This document shows positions 15,246-24,217 of a stretch of DNA of 39,807 nucleotides, piece after piece (the first letter of the stretch is position 1; each line of letters starts with the position of its first letter). A program made the position numbers and the translations under genes. The stretch comes from Ardenticatenaceae bacterium (lineage in GTDB: Bacteria; Chloroflexota; Anaerolineae; Promineifilales; Promineifilaceae). The notes under the pieces were generated by a model, which worked only from the letters and a program-made list of their open reading frames with translations, was not told the origin of the DNA and ran no database searches. The stretch lies in assembly GCA_027054335.1 (NCBI GenBank), contig JALUPA010000071.1, forward strand, positions 1 through 39,807. Direction: 5' to 3'.

Positions 15246-16436
15246 ATGAAATCACTCTCCCAACTTTTATCCAGTATCCCTCCGTCGGCGACGCTGGCGG
15301 TGAATGACAAGGCCAAAGCGATGCAGGCGGCCGGGCAGGACGTGATTGCCCTGGCCGGCGGCGACCCGGATTTTGCCACGCCGCCGCACATCGTCCAGGC
15401 AATGTGCGCCGCCATTGAGGCGGGGCACACCCATTACCCGGCCCCGATGATTGGCGTCCCGGAAGCGCTGGCGGCGATTGCGGCCAAAATAGAGCGGGAC
15501 AACGGCATTCGCCTGGAGGACCCGCGCCGCCAAATCATCATCACGCCGGGGGGGAAGTGGGCGCTTTATTTGGCGCTGACGGCCGTTCTCAATCCCGGCG
15601 ACGAAGTGTTGATTTTGGAGCCGCACTGGGTCTCCTATCCGCCAATGGTACAGCTGGCCGGCGGTGCGCCCGTGCCGGTGAGCCTGCCTGCCGCGGATAA
15701 TTTCCGGGTGACGGCCGCATTACTGAAAGCCAAAATCACGCCGCAAACCAAAGCGATCATGGTCAATACGCCCTGTAACCCGACGGGGCGCGTATTGACC
15801 CGCGTGGAGTTGGACGCCATTGCGGGCGTGGCCCAGGAAGCCGATTTGTATGTGATTGCGGATGAGATTTATGAGAAGTTGGTGTTTGACGGCCGTAGCC
15901 ACATTTCCATCGCCTCCCTGCCCGGCATGGCGCAGCGCACCCTGACAATGAACGGCCTGACCAAATCTTACGCCATGACCGGCTGGCGGCTGGGCTGGCT
16001 GGTCGGCCCGCCAGAAATCATCAAACTAGCAACGAAGATGAACGGGCAGACCGTTTCTTGCGCGGCGACGTTTACCATGTACGCGGCCGTGGCCGCCCTC
16101 AACGGCCCCCAGGACGCCATCGCCGTGATGCGGGACGCCTACCAGAGCCGCCGCGATTTCATGGTAGCTGCCCTAAACGAAATCGAGGGGATTGAATGCC
16201 GCACCATTGAAGGCGCGTTTTACCTCTTCCCCCGCTTCACGCAAACGAACAAAAATAGCCTGGAACTGGCCGATACCCTTCTGGAAGAAGCGCAAATTGC
16301 CGGGACGCCGGGCATTGCCTTCGGCCAAAGCGGGGAAAGGCACGTCCGCTTTGCCATCTCTACCGCCATGAGCGAGTTGGAACGGGCGGTCGAGCGACTG
16401 GCAAAGGTGATGAAAGCAGGTCTTCTGGCAAATTAA
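15246..16436 (+). CDS. Class I pyridoxal-phosphate aminotransferase (aspartate aminotransferase-like)
   Basis: The 396-residue enzyme is a fold-type I, class I/II aminotransferase close to the I-gamma aspartate aminotransferases. The cofactor-binding set is complete: A-G-G-D-P-D-F at 37-43, P-C-N-P-T-G at 176-181, I-A-D-E-I-Y-E at 204-210 and the Schiff-base Lys240 in N-G-L-T-K-S-Y-A-M-T-G-W-R-L-G-W. The C-terminal R-F-A-I-S (V-R-F-A-I-S) supplies the arginine that binds the alpha-carboxylate. It would move amino groups between an amino acid (often aspartate) and 2-oxoglutarate; the exact substrate cannot be read from sequence. AGAGG lies 6 bases before the ATG, immediately after the repeat. 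Confidence 0.92.
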   Translation: MKSLSQLLSSIPPSATLAVNDKAKAMQAAGQDVIALAGGDPDFATPPHIVQAMCAAIEAGHTHYPAPMIGVPEALAAIAAKIERDNGIRLEDPRRQIIITPGGKWALYLALTAVLNPGDEVLILEPHWVSYPPMVQLAGGAPVPVSLPAADNFRVTAALLKAKITPQTKAIMVNTPCNPTGRVLTRVELDAIAGVAQEADLYVIADEIYEKLVFDGRSHISIASLPGMAQRTLTMNGLTKSYAMTGWRLGWLVGPPEIIKLATKMNGQTVSCAATFTMYAAVAALNGPQDAIAVMRDAYQSRRDFMVAALNEIEGIECRTIEGAFYLFPRFTQTNKNSLELADTLLEEAQIAGTPGIAFGQSGERHVRFAISTAMSELERAVERLAKVMKAGLLAN

Positions 16437-16467
16437 AGCCGCCGGATGCAATCCAGCGTTTAGAATG

Positions 16468-16502
16468 GAAAACACGCTAAAGCGCGTTTCAGCGTACTTT
16501 TC
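16468..16502 (+). terminator. Possible terminator after the aminotransferase
   Basis: ACGCTAAAGCGCGTTTCAGCGT forms an imperfect stem-loop 34 bases after the stop codon and is followed by ACTTTT. The stem has a bulge and the T-tract is short, so the call is weak. Confidence 0.35.
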
Positions 16503-16529
16503 TGCTGAAAAAACTGAAAAAACAGCACT

Positions 16530-16898
16530 TTAACAACTGAAACATGTGACGAAAAAACATGTGACGAAAACGGGCTTCTTGGTCAGTCTGAACAACGGCA
16601 AAGAAAACAAAAAAGCACTATTCAACACCTGTTTGCTGTTTTCCTGATATATTTTGTATGTTTCCTGCCATTTTTCCACTTCCCTCTCGGCCAACCGCTT
16701 TCTTTTTCGTTTATGATAACGGAGAATAGACCGAATATTAGACACGGCCGCAGCGCCAATCATCATATCAGTTATCCGGCGTAAACCGCGTACTGGCAGT
16801 CGCCCTTTATAAGGATCTCGACTCTGGCGAAAAATTCTCGGAACCTCTTTAACAACTAAATTACAGCAAATCCGGAATTGAGTACAAAAAGCGGGCAT
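16530..16898 (-). pseudogene. Probable transposase C-terminal remnant
   Basis: A 122-codon minus-strand frame contains R-D-P-Y-K-G-R-L-P-V-R-G-L-R-R-I-T-D-M-M-I-G and N-I-R-S-I-L-R-Y-H-K-R-K-R-K-R-L-A, a basic stretch reminiscent of the last helices of DDE transposases. The catalytic DDE part is absent. The ends (rich in C, F, T) look like junk translation. The region is AT-rich and flanked by repeats. I recognise no specific IS family, so this is an impression rather than a firm identification; it could be a chance frame. Confidence 0.35.
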
Positions 16899-16982
16899 AG
16901 GACGACTCCTGAGTGGGATAATTGCAGAACAGTTAACCCACCGGTTCCACCAGTACAGTGCGGCGTAAGTTTCTCAAGGGTT

Positions 16983-17032
16983 AGTAGTAACTGCTTTAGC
17001 GGTTCATCTCGACTGAAGTCGTTACTACAAAC
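16983..17032. repeat. GTAGTAAC...GTTACTAC inverted repeat
   Basis: AGTAGTAACTGCTTTAGCGG at the left and CGACTGAAGTCGTTACTACA at the right form an imperfect hairpin. The same element, with GTAGTAACGACTTTAGTCG arms, lies in the corrinoid operon at 35149-35205. Confidence 0.75.
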
Positions 17033-17119
17033 CATCATGTTATTTATGCCTCAGTGTAGTAGTTACACCGGATTATAATGACGGCCGTTTCCCATTCTCG
17101 CAAAATGTCACATAAATTC

Positions 17120-17125
17120 TATAAT
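17120..17125 (+). promoter_or_regulatory. Possible -10 element before the MFS gene
   Basis: TATAAT lies 35 bases upstream of the MFS start codon in an AT-rich stretch. No good -35 hexamer is found at the usual distance, so only the -10 is claimed. Confidence 0.35.
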
Positions 17126-17160
17126 ACAGTCGCACTTGAAACCGACGAGGAAAAAAAGAC

Positions 17161-18759
17161 ATGAAAAAATGGGGCGCACTTATCACCCTGGCTTTGGCAA
17201 TGTTTATCATCGTCATTGATACGACGATTATGAATGTATCTATCTCAGCGTTGGTCGAAGATTTGCACACAACAGTATCCGGAATACAGGCGGCCATCTC
17301 CATTTATGCCCTGGTGATGGCTGCTTTTATATTGATTGGAGCCAAGCTGTCTGACATTTTTGGCAAGAAACACATCTTTATCATCGGGCTGATAATTTAT
17401 GGCCTGGGCACGACGGTAGCTTCGTTCAGCACCAGTCTGGTGATGTTGATTATTGGCTGGTCCATTATGGAAGGGATTGGCGGGGCGTTGATGATCCCCA
17501 ATATCCAGGTGCTGTTGCGCGGGGAATATGAGGGAGCGGATTTAGCCTATGCGTATGGCATGATTGGCGCGGTGGGGGCGGTGGGGGCGGCCATCGGGCC
17601 GATTGTGGGTGGCTTTTTCACCACATTTTTTAGCTGGCGCTGGGCTTTTCGTACGGAATTGGTGATTGTGGTCATTGTACTGGTTCTCAGCCGTTATCTG
17701 ACCAAAGATCGTCTGCCGGAGGAACGGCCGCAATTTGATGCCATGGGAGCGGGGTTGTCTGTCTTTGGCTGGTCGAGCATTGTGCTGGGAATTCTTTTGG
17801 CGCAAAAGTATGGCTTTTTCCTGGCGAAGGAACCTTTTGCGATTGGCTCGTTTTCTATCGCTCCTTTGGGGCTTTCTATTTCGCCGATTTTGGTGGGATT
17901 GGGACTGCTGTTGGTCTGGTTGTTGTTTTATTGGGAGGAGCGATTGGAGGAGCACGGCCGTGACAGTTTGTTCAAGCCTTCCGCATTAAATGTGCCGGGG
18001 TTGAAAACCGGTTTTGCCGTGCGCTTTATTCAGGTAGGCATTACCGCCGCCTTTTTGTACATCCTGCCCTTATTGCTGCAACTCTCTTTTAATTTTACAG
18101 CAATGCAGACGGGTGTGGCCCTGATGCCATTTTCCTTGAGCCTGCTGCTGTTTGCCCTTTTGGGGGCGCGTTTTTCCGCCCGCTTTTTTGCCAACCGCAT
18201 TATTCAGATAGGCTTTATCGTGGCGGTTGCCGGATTGGGGGCGCTGGGCGCCAGTATCCAGCCGGAGGCTGCGGCCAGCGACCTGGTTTTAGGCGCTTTA
18301 TTTGGGGCCGGCTTGGGATTGATTGCCTCGCAAATTCTGAATTTGATTCTTTCCTCCGTCGCGGAAGAGGATACGGCAGAAGTGGCCGGTTTGACCAGTA
18401 CGTTTGAACAGTTGGGCAATGCGATTGGCGTGGCCTTGGTGGGCACGGTGATGCTGGTGGCTTTGGCGACAGTGATGCAGCAGAAGATCAATGAGAGTGC
18501 CGTGCTGCCGGAGGAAGCAAAACCGGCCATGATGACGGCCGTAGCCGAGGGTATACAATTGATGTCTGACGAGCAGTTAACGAACGGCCTGGAAGCAGCC
18601 GGCGCCGACCCGGCTATGGTTGCCGAGATCGGGGCGTTATATGACCAATCCCGGACAGAAGCGTTCCGGGCCGGAGTGGGCCTGCTGATTTTTGCCGGGC
18701 TGGCCGGATTGATGGCGAGTTTGTGGCTGCCCAAACGGAAATTGGTGAACACGGGCTAG
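17161..18759 (+). CDS. MFS multidrug exporter, DHA2 (14-helix, EmrB/QacA) family
   Basis: The 532-residue membrane protein is a proton-driven exporter of the drug:H+ antiporter-2 family. Helix 1 carries the DHA2 signature V-I-D-T-T-I-M-N-V, loop 2-3 the motif A form G-A-K-L-S-D-I-F-G-K-K, and helix 5 the antiporter motif C form G-A-V-G-A-A-I-G-P-I-V-G-G. About 14 hydrophobic segments are evident. The C-terminus has an extra soluble region (about 455-505) between the last helices. GAGG lies upstream of the ATG. No TetR or MarR regulator is adjacent. Substrate is unknown: drugs, bile-type detergents or metabolites are possible. Confidence 0.92.
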   Translation: MKKWGALITLALAMFIIVIDTTIMNVSISALVEDLHTTVSGIQAAISIYALVMAAFILIGAKLSDIFGKKHIFIIGLIIYGLGTTVASFSTSLVMLIIGWSIMEGIGGALMIPNIQVLLRGEYEGADLAYAYGMIGAVGAVGAAIGPIVGGFFTTFFSWRWAFRTELVIVVIVLVLSRYLTKDRLPEERPQFDAMGAGLSVFGWSSIVLGILLAQKYGFFLAKEPFAIGSFSIAPLGLSISPILVGLGLLLVWLLFYWEERLEEHGRDSLFKPSALNVPGLKTGFAVRFIQVGITAAFLYILPLLLQLSFNFTAMQTGVALMPFSLSLLLFALLGARFSARFFANRIIQIGFIVAVAGLGALGASIQPEAAASDLVLGALFGAGLGLIASQILNLILSSVAEEDTAEVAGLTSTFEQLGNAIGVALVGTVMLVALATVMQQKINESAVLPEEAKPAMMTAVAEGIQLMSDEQLTNGLEAAGADPAMVAEIGALYDQSRTEAFRAGVGLLIFAGLAGLMASLWLPKRKLVNTG

Positions 18760-18775
18760 AGGAAAAGAGGGCGAC

Positions 18776-18817
18776 ATGAGTAAATGTACCATTATGATTA
18801 AAAATGACCATAGATAG
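18776..18817 (+). CDS. Possible 13-residue leader peptide
   Basis: An ATG with GAGGAAAAGAGGG upstream starts a 13-codon frame (M-S-K-C-T-I-M-I-K-N-D-H-R) that ends with TAG overlapping the TAGGAGG Shine-Dalgarno of the next gene. The spacing would allow translational coupling, but a chance frame is equally likely. Confidence 0.2.
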   Translation: MSKCTIMIKNDHR

Positions 18818-18828
18818 GAGGTTGCTGT

Positions 18829-20886
18829 ATGAAAAAAGCTAAAACAACTTTTTGGAAACGGCCGTGGGTTCGCTTCCTCATCATATTTGCAGTTCAGGTT
18901 GCGGCCTTTTTGATTATGGCCTGGTTGATGGACAGCGTGCAACTTGACAGCGTGCTTACGGCCGTAGCTGCCGTCCTGGTCATCGGCGCTCTGAATGCCT
19001 TATTGTGGCCCATTCTTAGCTATATTCTGGTACCGTTTGCCGTGTTGACTTTGGGCCTGGTATCCCTGCTGCTAAATGGCCTGATGGTATGGCTGGCGGC
19101 TCAGATTGTGCCCGGATTCGAGGTTGAGAGTTTCTGGACAGCTTTCTGGTTGTCGTTGGGGATGACGGCCGTTAACCTGATCCTCAGCAGCCTGCTCACC
19201 ATTGACGACGACACCTCCTGGACCCGCAACCAGATTAAGCGGCGCATGAAACGTATGCACAAACCAGAGGAGACCGACGTGCCCGGCATCCTCTTTTTGG
19301 AGATTGACGGCCTTTCCAAGCCCGTGCTGGAAAAAGCAATCAAGGAAGGTCACATGCCCAATCTGGCAAGCTGGCTGGAAAGCGGCAGTCACGTCCTGAC
19401 TGGCTGGCAGACAGACACATCTTCGCAAACCTCCGCCAGCCAGGCCGGTATTTTGCACGGTAATAACAGTGAAATTCCCGCCTTTCGCTGGTATGATAAA
19501 GCCAGCCGAAAAATCATTGCTTCCAGTGATACCAGGATTTTGCCTGAAATTGAAAAAGCCCATTCCGATGGCAACGGTTTGTTGGCCAACGATGGCGCCA
19601 GCCGCGGCAACTTGTTGTCCGGTGACGCCAAATATGTGATGACCACGGCCAGCACCATTACCGACCCTAAAAAGTTTCACACTTCAGATTTCCAGGCATT
19701 CTTCGCCAATCCGTACAATGCGGCCCGCACCTTGCTGCAATTCATTGGCGATATTATTGAGGAAAAGCGAGAGTACCGCTGGGCACGCAAGAACAATATT
19801 CAACCTATTCTGGATAAACATCACCGGGGTGGTGTGTACCCGCTTATCCGGGCTACAATGGTTGTCTTGATGATGAATTTGAATATTTATACGCTGCTGG
19901 GCGATTTGTTTGCCGGCCGGTCAGCCGCCTATGCCACCTTTGTGGGGTATGATGAGATTGCCCATCATTCCGGCATTCTGGACCCCGGCGCTTTTAAGGT
20001 GCTGCATAAGTTGGACAAAAATTTTGGCCGTCTGGCCAGCGCCATTCCGGAAGCGCCCCGGCCGTATCACCTGGTTGTCCTTTCTGATCACGGGCAGACC
20101 GGCGGGGCCACTTTCTTGCAACGTTACGGCAAGTCCCTGCAAGAATTTGTGCAGGAATTGATGACCGAGGAAACGGCCGTAGGCGGCGAGATGACCACGG
20201 ACGAAGGGAGCGGCAACCTGACCATCCTGTTAAACGACATCATGCAAAATGAAAAATCCAGCGTAACCAAATCAGCTGCCAGGCAAGTGCATAAGCAGGT
20301 TGTCAAAAGTAAGCGCATCCCCACAGACGAAACACCGCCGGGGAAAAAGGATGGCGAGAAAGAACATCCGGACATTTATGCACTGGCTTCCGGCAATCTG
20401 GGTCTCATTTCGTTTACTCAATGGCCGGAACGGATGACCCTGGAACAAATCAACGAAACATTTCCGGCCGTCATTCCCGGTCTGGCGCAGCATGAGGGCA
20501 TTGGCTTTGTCATGGTGCGGTCAGAGCAAAATGGGCCGGTGGTTATTGGGGCGAATGGCATTTACTACCTGGATGACGACCGGATTGAAGGTGAGAATCC
20601 ACTAGCGGTGTTTGGTCCCCACGCCGCAGACCATCTGCGCCGTACCGACAGCTTCAGCAACTGTCCGGACATCCTGGTAAACAGTTTCTACGATCCGGAA
20701 AAGGATGAAGGCTGCGCATTTGAAGAACTGATTGGTTTCCACGGCGGCCTGGGAGGGACGCAAACCCAACCATTCATCCTACATCCGGCAGAGCTTCCGG
20801 TGGATGGCGAACTGGTGGGCGCGGCCAGTGTGTACCATCTGAGCAAAGGTTGGTTGAATACGCTGCAAAATGGCGCATCATCGTAG
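18829..20886 (+). CDS. Phage_holin_4_2 membrane domain fused to alkaline phosphatase-superfamily domain
   Basis: The 685-residue protein joins two modules. The first 125 residues contain four hydrophobic segments with N-A-L-L-W-P-I-L, L-T-L-G-L-V-S-L-L-L-N-G and V-P-G-F-E-V, the pattern of the Phage_holin_4_2 family of small membrane proteins. From about 150 on comes an alkaline phosphatase/sulfatase-like fold. It has F-L-E-I-D-G-L (first metal Asp), T-D-T-S-S-Q-T-S-A-S-Q-A-G (nucleophile region), Y-D-E-I-A-H-H-S-G and V-V-L-S-D-H-G-Q-T (metal Asp/His). It probably hydrolyses or transfers a phosphodiester or phospho-group at the membrane, perhaps on a lipid or glycan. TAGGAGG precedes the ATG. 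It lies just downstream of the MFS gene. Confidence 0.88.
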   Translation: MKKAKTTFWKRPWVRFLIIFAVQVAAFLIMAWLMDSVQLDSVLTAVAAVLVIGALNALLWPILSYILVPFAVLTLGLVSLLLNGLMVWLAAQIVPGFEVESFWTAFWLSLGMTAVNLILSSLLTIDDDTSWTRNQIKRRMKRMHKPEETDVPGILFLEIDGLSKPVLEKAIKEGHMPNLASWLESGSHVLTGWQTDTSSQTSASQAGILHGNNSEIPAFRWYDKASRKIIASSDTRILPEIEKAHSDGNGLLANDGASRGNLLSGDAKYVMTTASTITDPKKFHTSDFQAFFANPYNAARTLLQFIGDIIEEKREYRWARKNNIQPILDKHHRGGVYPLIRATMVVLMMNLNIYTLLGDLFAGRSAAYATFVGYDEIAHHSGILDPGAFKVLHKLDKNFGRLASAIPEAPRPYHLVVLSDHGQTGGATFLQRYGKSLQEFVQELMTEETAVGGEMTTDEGSGNLTILLNDIMQNEKSSVTKSAARQVHKQVVKSKRIPTDETPPGKKDGEKEHPDIYALASGNLGLISFTQWPERMTLEQINETFPAVIPGLAQHEGIGFVMVRSEQNGPVVIGANGIYYLDDDRIEGENPLAVFGPHAADHLRRTDSFSNCPDILVNSFYDPEKDEGCAFEELIGFHGGLGGTQTQPFILHPAELPVDGELVGAASVYHLSKGWLNTLQNGASS

Positions 20887-20934
20887 GTCAGAATATTTTA
20901 TCCGACCATTTTAGAGTTAGAAAGGAGAGGTAAT

Positions 20935-21216
20935 ATGTGTTGTTTTTTGACGGTACTTGTATTTTTAGGCCCCCGTGTGGGTATTTTGGTGTGGTGGCTG
21001 TTTGATACAGCCCGCTGGACATCGGCGTTTAATAATTTCATCTGGGCTTTTCTGGGCTTTATTTTCTTGCCCTGGACGACGTTGATGTGGGTTGCCGTAT
21101 CCCCCAACGGTATTATTGGTTTTGACTGGTTGTTATTAGGCTTGGCTCTTCTGGTGGACATTGGGTCTTATACGGGCGGCGGTTACGGTAACAAAGATCG
21201 GCTGCGTACCAGTTAA
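20935..21216 (+). CDS. Small integral membrane protein
   Basis: The 93-residue protein has three or so hydrophobic segments (about 3-20, 33-55, 58-80) and an aromatic-rich sequence with repeated W (V-W-W-L-F-D-T-A-R-W). It ends in a soluble glycine/basic tail (Y-T-G-G-G-Y-G-N-K-D-R-L-R). An excellent AAAGGAGAGG Shine-Dalgarno lies before the ATG. Similar short membrane proteins of unknown function are common in Gram-positive and Chloroflexota genomes. It is followed by a clear terminator, so it probably closes the MFS-phosphatase transcript. Confidence 0.75.
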   Translation: MCCFLTVLVFLGPRVGILVWWLFDTARWTSAFNNFIWAFLGFIFLPWTTLMWVAVSPNGIIGFDWLLLGLALLVDIGSYTGGGYGNKDRLRTS

Positions 21217-21219
21217 TTC

Positions 21220-21254
21220 AAATTGGTTCACTCTCCAAGAATGAACCAATTTTT
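21220..21254 (+). terminator. Rho-independent terminator
   Basis: AAATTGGTTCA (21220-21230) and TGAACCAATTT (21242-21252) form a perfect 11-bp stem with an 11-base loop, and the T-run continues beyond the stem. It lies right after the small membrane protein gene. Confidence 0.75.
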
Positions 21255-21363
21255 AGTCAGGGGTTTACGTTACTGATTTATGAATAAAAACGGCCGTACC
21301 CCAGACAGCGTCGCGCGGGTATGGCTGTTTTTGCGTTTGCCTGAAGGATAATTGGAGGGAGAA

Positions 21364-22179
21364 ATGGAAACTTTTAAACGCATTTTGGCCGTCATTGTTT
21401 TGATTTTAGCGGTGGTAGGTGTGTTAGCCATGCTGGCCGGCGTTGGGGGTAGTTGGGTAGTACGAAATAAGGTAACGGCCGTGACCCTGAACTTGCTGAC
21501 GGTGGGCGAAACGGCCGTAGCGGCCACCTCCGGTAGTCTCAACCGAATTGATGACCAGCTGGACGTATCGCAGGCACGCCTAGATACGCTGGAAATGAAC
21601 GTGGCGGAAGCGGGTGAAGGGCTGAAAGAAACCAGCGTCGTGATGGCAGTGATTTCCAATACTATTGGGACGGAACTGGCGCCCGCTCTTAGCCAGGCAG
21701 AAGAAACGGCCGTCACTGTCAGAGACACAACATTGGCCCTGGATGAAGCGATTACGGCTGTAAATGAACTCCCCTTCATCAACCTGGACGGCTTTGTGCC
21801 CACCCTCATTGGCGACGTGGCTGACGGGATTATCGCCCTGGAAGAGCGTGTAGAAGAATTGCGCCAGGAGGTACAAGACCGGCGGGAAAACCGGGTAAAC
21901 GAAGGGGTGGATTTTGTTACCGGTTACACCACCGATTTGAGCAGCCGCATCGGTAGCCTGCAAACCAAAATCAATGAAGCGGATGATCGCCTGGGCGCCG
22001 CATCCGCCGACCTGACTGCGCTCAAAATATCCCTGCCGCGTACCTTCACCCTCATCACCTTGGCCGTCAATTTTGCCTTTCTCTTCATGGCCCTGGCCTT
22101 TGCCAGCCTGAGCATTCACGCCTGGACGTTCATCAAGAACCCCAAACAAAAATTGTCCGACATCATCCTGAATGAGTAG
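21364..22179 (+). CDS. Membrane-anchored coiled-coil protein of unknown function
   Basis: The 271-residue protein has an N-terminal membrane helix (I-L-A-V-I-V-L-I-L-A-V-V-G-V-L-A), a long predicted helical ectodomain (about 50-215) and a second membrane helix near 225-250. The ectodomain has heptad-like spacing and two repeating blocks, L-N-R-I-D-D-Q-L-D-V-S-Q-A-R-L and L-E-E-R-V-E-E-L-R-Q-E-V-Q-D-R-R. I know no named family for it. GGAGGG 5 bases before the ATG sets the start at 21364. Four ACGGCCGT octamers lie in or just before it, three coding T-A-V. It may act as a membrane-spanning scaffold. Confidence 0.75.
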   Translation: METFKRILAVIVLILAVVGVLAMLAGVGGSWVVRNKVTAVTLNLLTVGETAVAATSGSLNRIDDQLDVSQARLDTLEMNVAEAGEGLKETSVVMAVISNTIGTELAPALSQAEETAVTVRDTTLALDEAITAVNELPFINLDGFVPTLIGDVADGIIALEERVEELRQEVQDRRENRVNEGVDFVTGYTTDLSSRIGSLQTKINEADDRLGAASADLTALKISLPRTFTLITLAVNFAFLFMALAFASLSIHAWTFIKNPKQKLSDIILNE

Positions 22180-22223
22180 TGTGGCTGGTAGTTGGTTGTT
22201 GCTGCAAATCACCAGCCTGTTTT

Positions 22224-22251
22224 TTGCCCAATTCCCAACCTGTACTATAAT
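22224..22251 (+). promoter_or_regulatory. Promoter before the PRC-barrel gene
   Basis: TTGCCC (22224-22229) and TATAAT (22246-22251) are 16 bases apart. The -10 is perfect and the -35 matches four of six consensus positions. It lies 81 bases upstream of the ATG at 22332. Confidence 0.45.
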
Positions 22252-22331
22252 GTAAAGACGCAGTGCGTCATAGGATGCGGCGTATCCACTATTTATTGTC
22301 TTACCTGCACAGCTTCGGCAAGGGGAATAAG

Positions 22332-22943
22332 ATGAGACTGGGAAAAGATTTACTCAACAAACCAATTATCAGCATTACGGACGGCCGTAACCTGGGCGCT
22401 GTCAAAGATATTTACCTGGATAGCCAACTGGCCCAGATCACCGGCGTCTACACCGGCTCGGAAGGGCTGGTGCGGCGTAAACATTACATGATTCCCAGCG
22501 AAAGCGTCGTCATCTTTGGTATTGACGTCATTCTGGTTAAAGACCGGGACGTGATCGTTCAGGAAGATGAACGGCCGGAAGCAGTAGCCTGGGTGCGCCT
22601 GAGCAAACTCAAAGGACGCCAGGTAGACACCAGCGGCGGTACCAAAGTAGCTACGATTGGCGACATTATCATGGGGGAAAACGGCCAGATAACCGGCTTT
22701 TCCCTGTCCAAAGTGTACGTAGAAGGGCCGGTGGCTGAGCGGGGCCGTATTCAACGGGAAGCTATGCTTGATCCGGGCAATGAAGACGGCGTCCTGACCA
22801 TTGACCTGACGCAAGCAGAAGGGTCGCCAGCGGAAGAAAGTGAGGCAGATACGGCCGTAACCACTCCACCCCAACCAGAAGACACAACCGAAAATCCACC
22901 CTCAGACGCGCCCGCCGACGAGGTTGATACTTTATCCAAATAA
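22332..22943 (+). CDS. PRC-barrel domain protein
   Basis: The 203-residue protein has two PRC-barrel-type modules, about 1-75 (L-G-K-D-L-L-N-K-P-I-I-S-I-T-D-G-R-N-L-G-A) and 90-160 (L-K-G-R-Q-V-D-T-S-G-G-T-K-V-A-T-I-G-D), and an acidic, Pro/Thr/Ser-rich C-terminal tail. PRC-barrels occur in photosynthetic reaction centre H subunits and in RimM, and often bind or organise protein complexes. Here the tail has no membrane helix and the function is open. AGGGG precedes the ATG at 22332; the frame opens earlier but lacks a credible start there. The previous gene's membrane-linked product may be functionally related. Confidence 0.85.
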   Translation: MRLGKDLLNKPIISITDGRNLGAVKDIYLDSQLAQITGVYTGSEGLVRRKHYMIPSESVVIFGIDVILVKDRDVIVQEDERPEAVAWVRLSKLKGRQVDTSGGTKVATIGDIIMGENGQITGFSLSKVYVEGPVAERGRIQREAMLDPGNEDGVLTIDLTQAEGSPAEESEADTAVTTPPQPEDTTENPPSDAPADEVDTLSK

Positions 22944-22954
22944 TGTCATTATCG

Positions 22955-23032
22955 AAAAAGCCACGAATTGCACGAATTCACACAAATTTCCCTCAAGTAA
23001 AAATCTGTGTAATCTGCGCAATCTGTGGTTTT
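22955..23032. repeat. GCCACGAATTGCACGAATT inverted repeat
   Basis: AAAAAGCCACGAATTGCACG at the left and CTGCGCAATCTGTGGTTTT at the right form a loose hairpin with an A/T-rich centre. It is a diverged copy of the GCCGCGGATTGCGCGGATTT family at 10464 and 26518, and it fills the gap between the PRC-barrel gene and the acyl-CoA dehydrogenase gene. Confidence 0.65.
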
Positions 23033-23062
23033 CCGGTAGATTCAATATAGGAGACCAATCTC

Positions 23063-24217
23063 ATGAGTAACGACTCAGTAAGTTTTGCTCTCAACGATGA
23101 GCAAAGAGAAATCCAGCTGTTAGCCCGTGAATTTGCCCGTAAAGAAATCGCTCCCCAAGCCGAACATTACGACAAAACCCACGAATACCCCTGGCCCATC
23201 ATCAAAAAAGCGCAGGAAATGGGCTTCACCACCATGTCCGTCCCCATGGAATATGGCGGTATGGGGCTAAGCCTATTTGAAGAATGTCTAGTCACCGAAG
23301 AGTTGGCCTGGGGCTGTTCCGGCGTCAGCACTGCCATTGGCGTCAACGGCCTGGCTATCCTGCCCATCCTCATTGCCGGAAATGAAGAACAGAAGAAAGA
23401 GTATTGCGGCCGTCTGGCGGATGGCAAAATGGCTGCCTACTGCCTCACCGAGCCGGAAGCTGGTTCCGACGTGGCCGGCATCAAAACCACTGCCCGTAAA
23501 GAAGGTGACTATTACATCCTCAACGGCAACAAAACTTTCATCACCGGGGCCACGGTATCTGATTTCTATACCGTATTTGCCTACACCGATCCGGACGTGC
23601 GCTACAAAGGAATGAGCTGCTTTATCGTAGACCGTGATTGGGAAGGCGTCAGCGTAGGCCAGCCATTTGATAAATTGGGCCAGCACGCTTCTGATACGGC
23701 CGAAGTGATCTTTGACAACGTAAAAGTGCCCGCTTCCTCCATGCTGGGGCAAGAAGGGATGGGTTTTCTCATTGCCATGAAGGTATTTGACCGCAGCCGT
23801 CCGGCAACGGCCGCCGGCGCGTTGGGTGTGGCGAAACGCGCCCTGGATGAATCCGTCCAGTATGCCAAAGAGCGCGTCTCCTTCGGCAAACCAATCTGGC
23901 AGCATCAGGTCATCGGCCACATGATTGCCGACATGGCTATGGAACTGGAAGCAGCCCGCCTGTTGGTCTGGAAATCTGCCTGGGCTGTAGACCGCGGCGA
24001 ACCGGATACCATGGTTTCCTCCTTCGGCAAAGCGGCCGCGGCCGACGCCGCCATGAAAATTGCTACCAACGCCGTCCAGGTCTTTGGCGGCTATGGCTAC
24101 ATGAGCGAGTATCCGGTAGAAAAACTGATGCGGGACGCCAAAATCTTCCAGATTTACGAAGGTACCAGCCAGATTCAGCGTAACATCGTCGTCCGGGAAA
24201 TTTTTCGGAAAAAATAA
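23063..24217 (+). CDS. Acyl-CoA dehydrogenase
   Basis: The 384-residue flavoenzyme catalyses the alpha,beta-desaturation of an acyl-CoA. It has the N-terminal helical domain, the middle strand C-L-T-E-P-E-A-G-S-D-V-A-G, and the C-terminal domain with F-G-K-P-I-W-Q-H-Q. Q-V-F-G-G-Y-G-Y-M-S-E-Y-P-V-E-K-L-M-R-D follows, and the catalytic Glu366 lies in I-Y-E-G-T-S-Q-I-Q-R. The overall length and motifs match short/medium-chain ACADs. Chain-length or branched-chain preference cannot be read. TAGGAG precedes the ATG. No electron-transfer flavoprotein or enoyl-CoA hydratase gene adjoins it in this window. Confidence 0.95.
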   Translation: MSNDSVSFALNDEQREIQLLAREFARKEIAPQAEHYDKTHEYPWPIIKKAQEMGFTTMSVPMEYGGMGLSLFEECLVTEELAWGCSGVSTAIGVNGLAILPILIAGNEEQKKEYCGRLADGKMAAYCLTEPEAGSDVAGIKTTARKEGDYYILNGNKTFITGATVSDFYTVFAYTDPDVRYKGMSCFIVDRDWEGVSVGQPFDKLGQHASDTAEVIFDNVKVPASSMLGQEGMGFLIAMKVFDRSRPATAAGALGVAKRALDESVQYAKERVSFGKPIWQHQVIGHMIADMAMELEAARLLVWKSAWAVDRGEPDTMVSSFGKAAAADAAMKIATNAVQVFGGYGYMSEYPVEKLMRDAKIFQIYEGTSQIQRNIVVREIFRKK

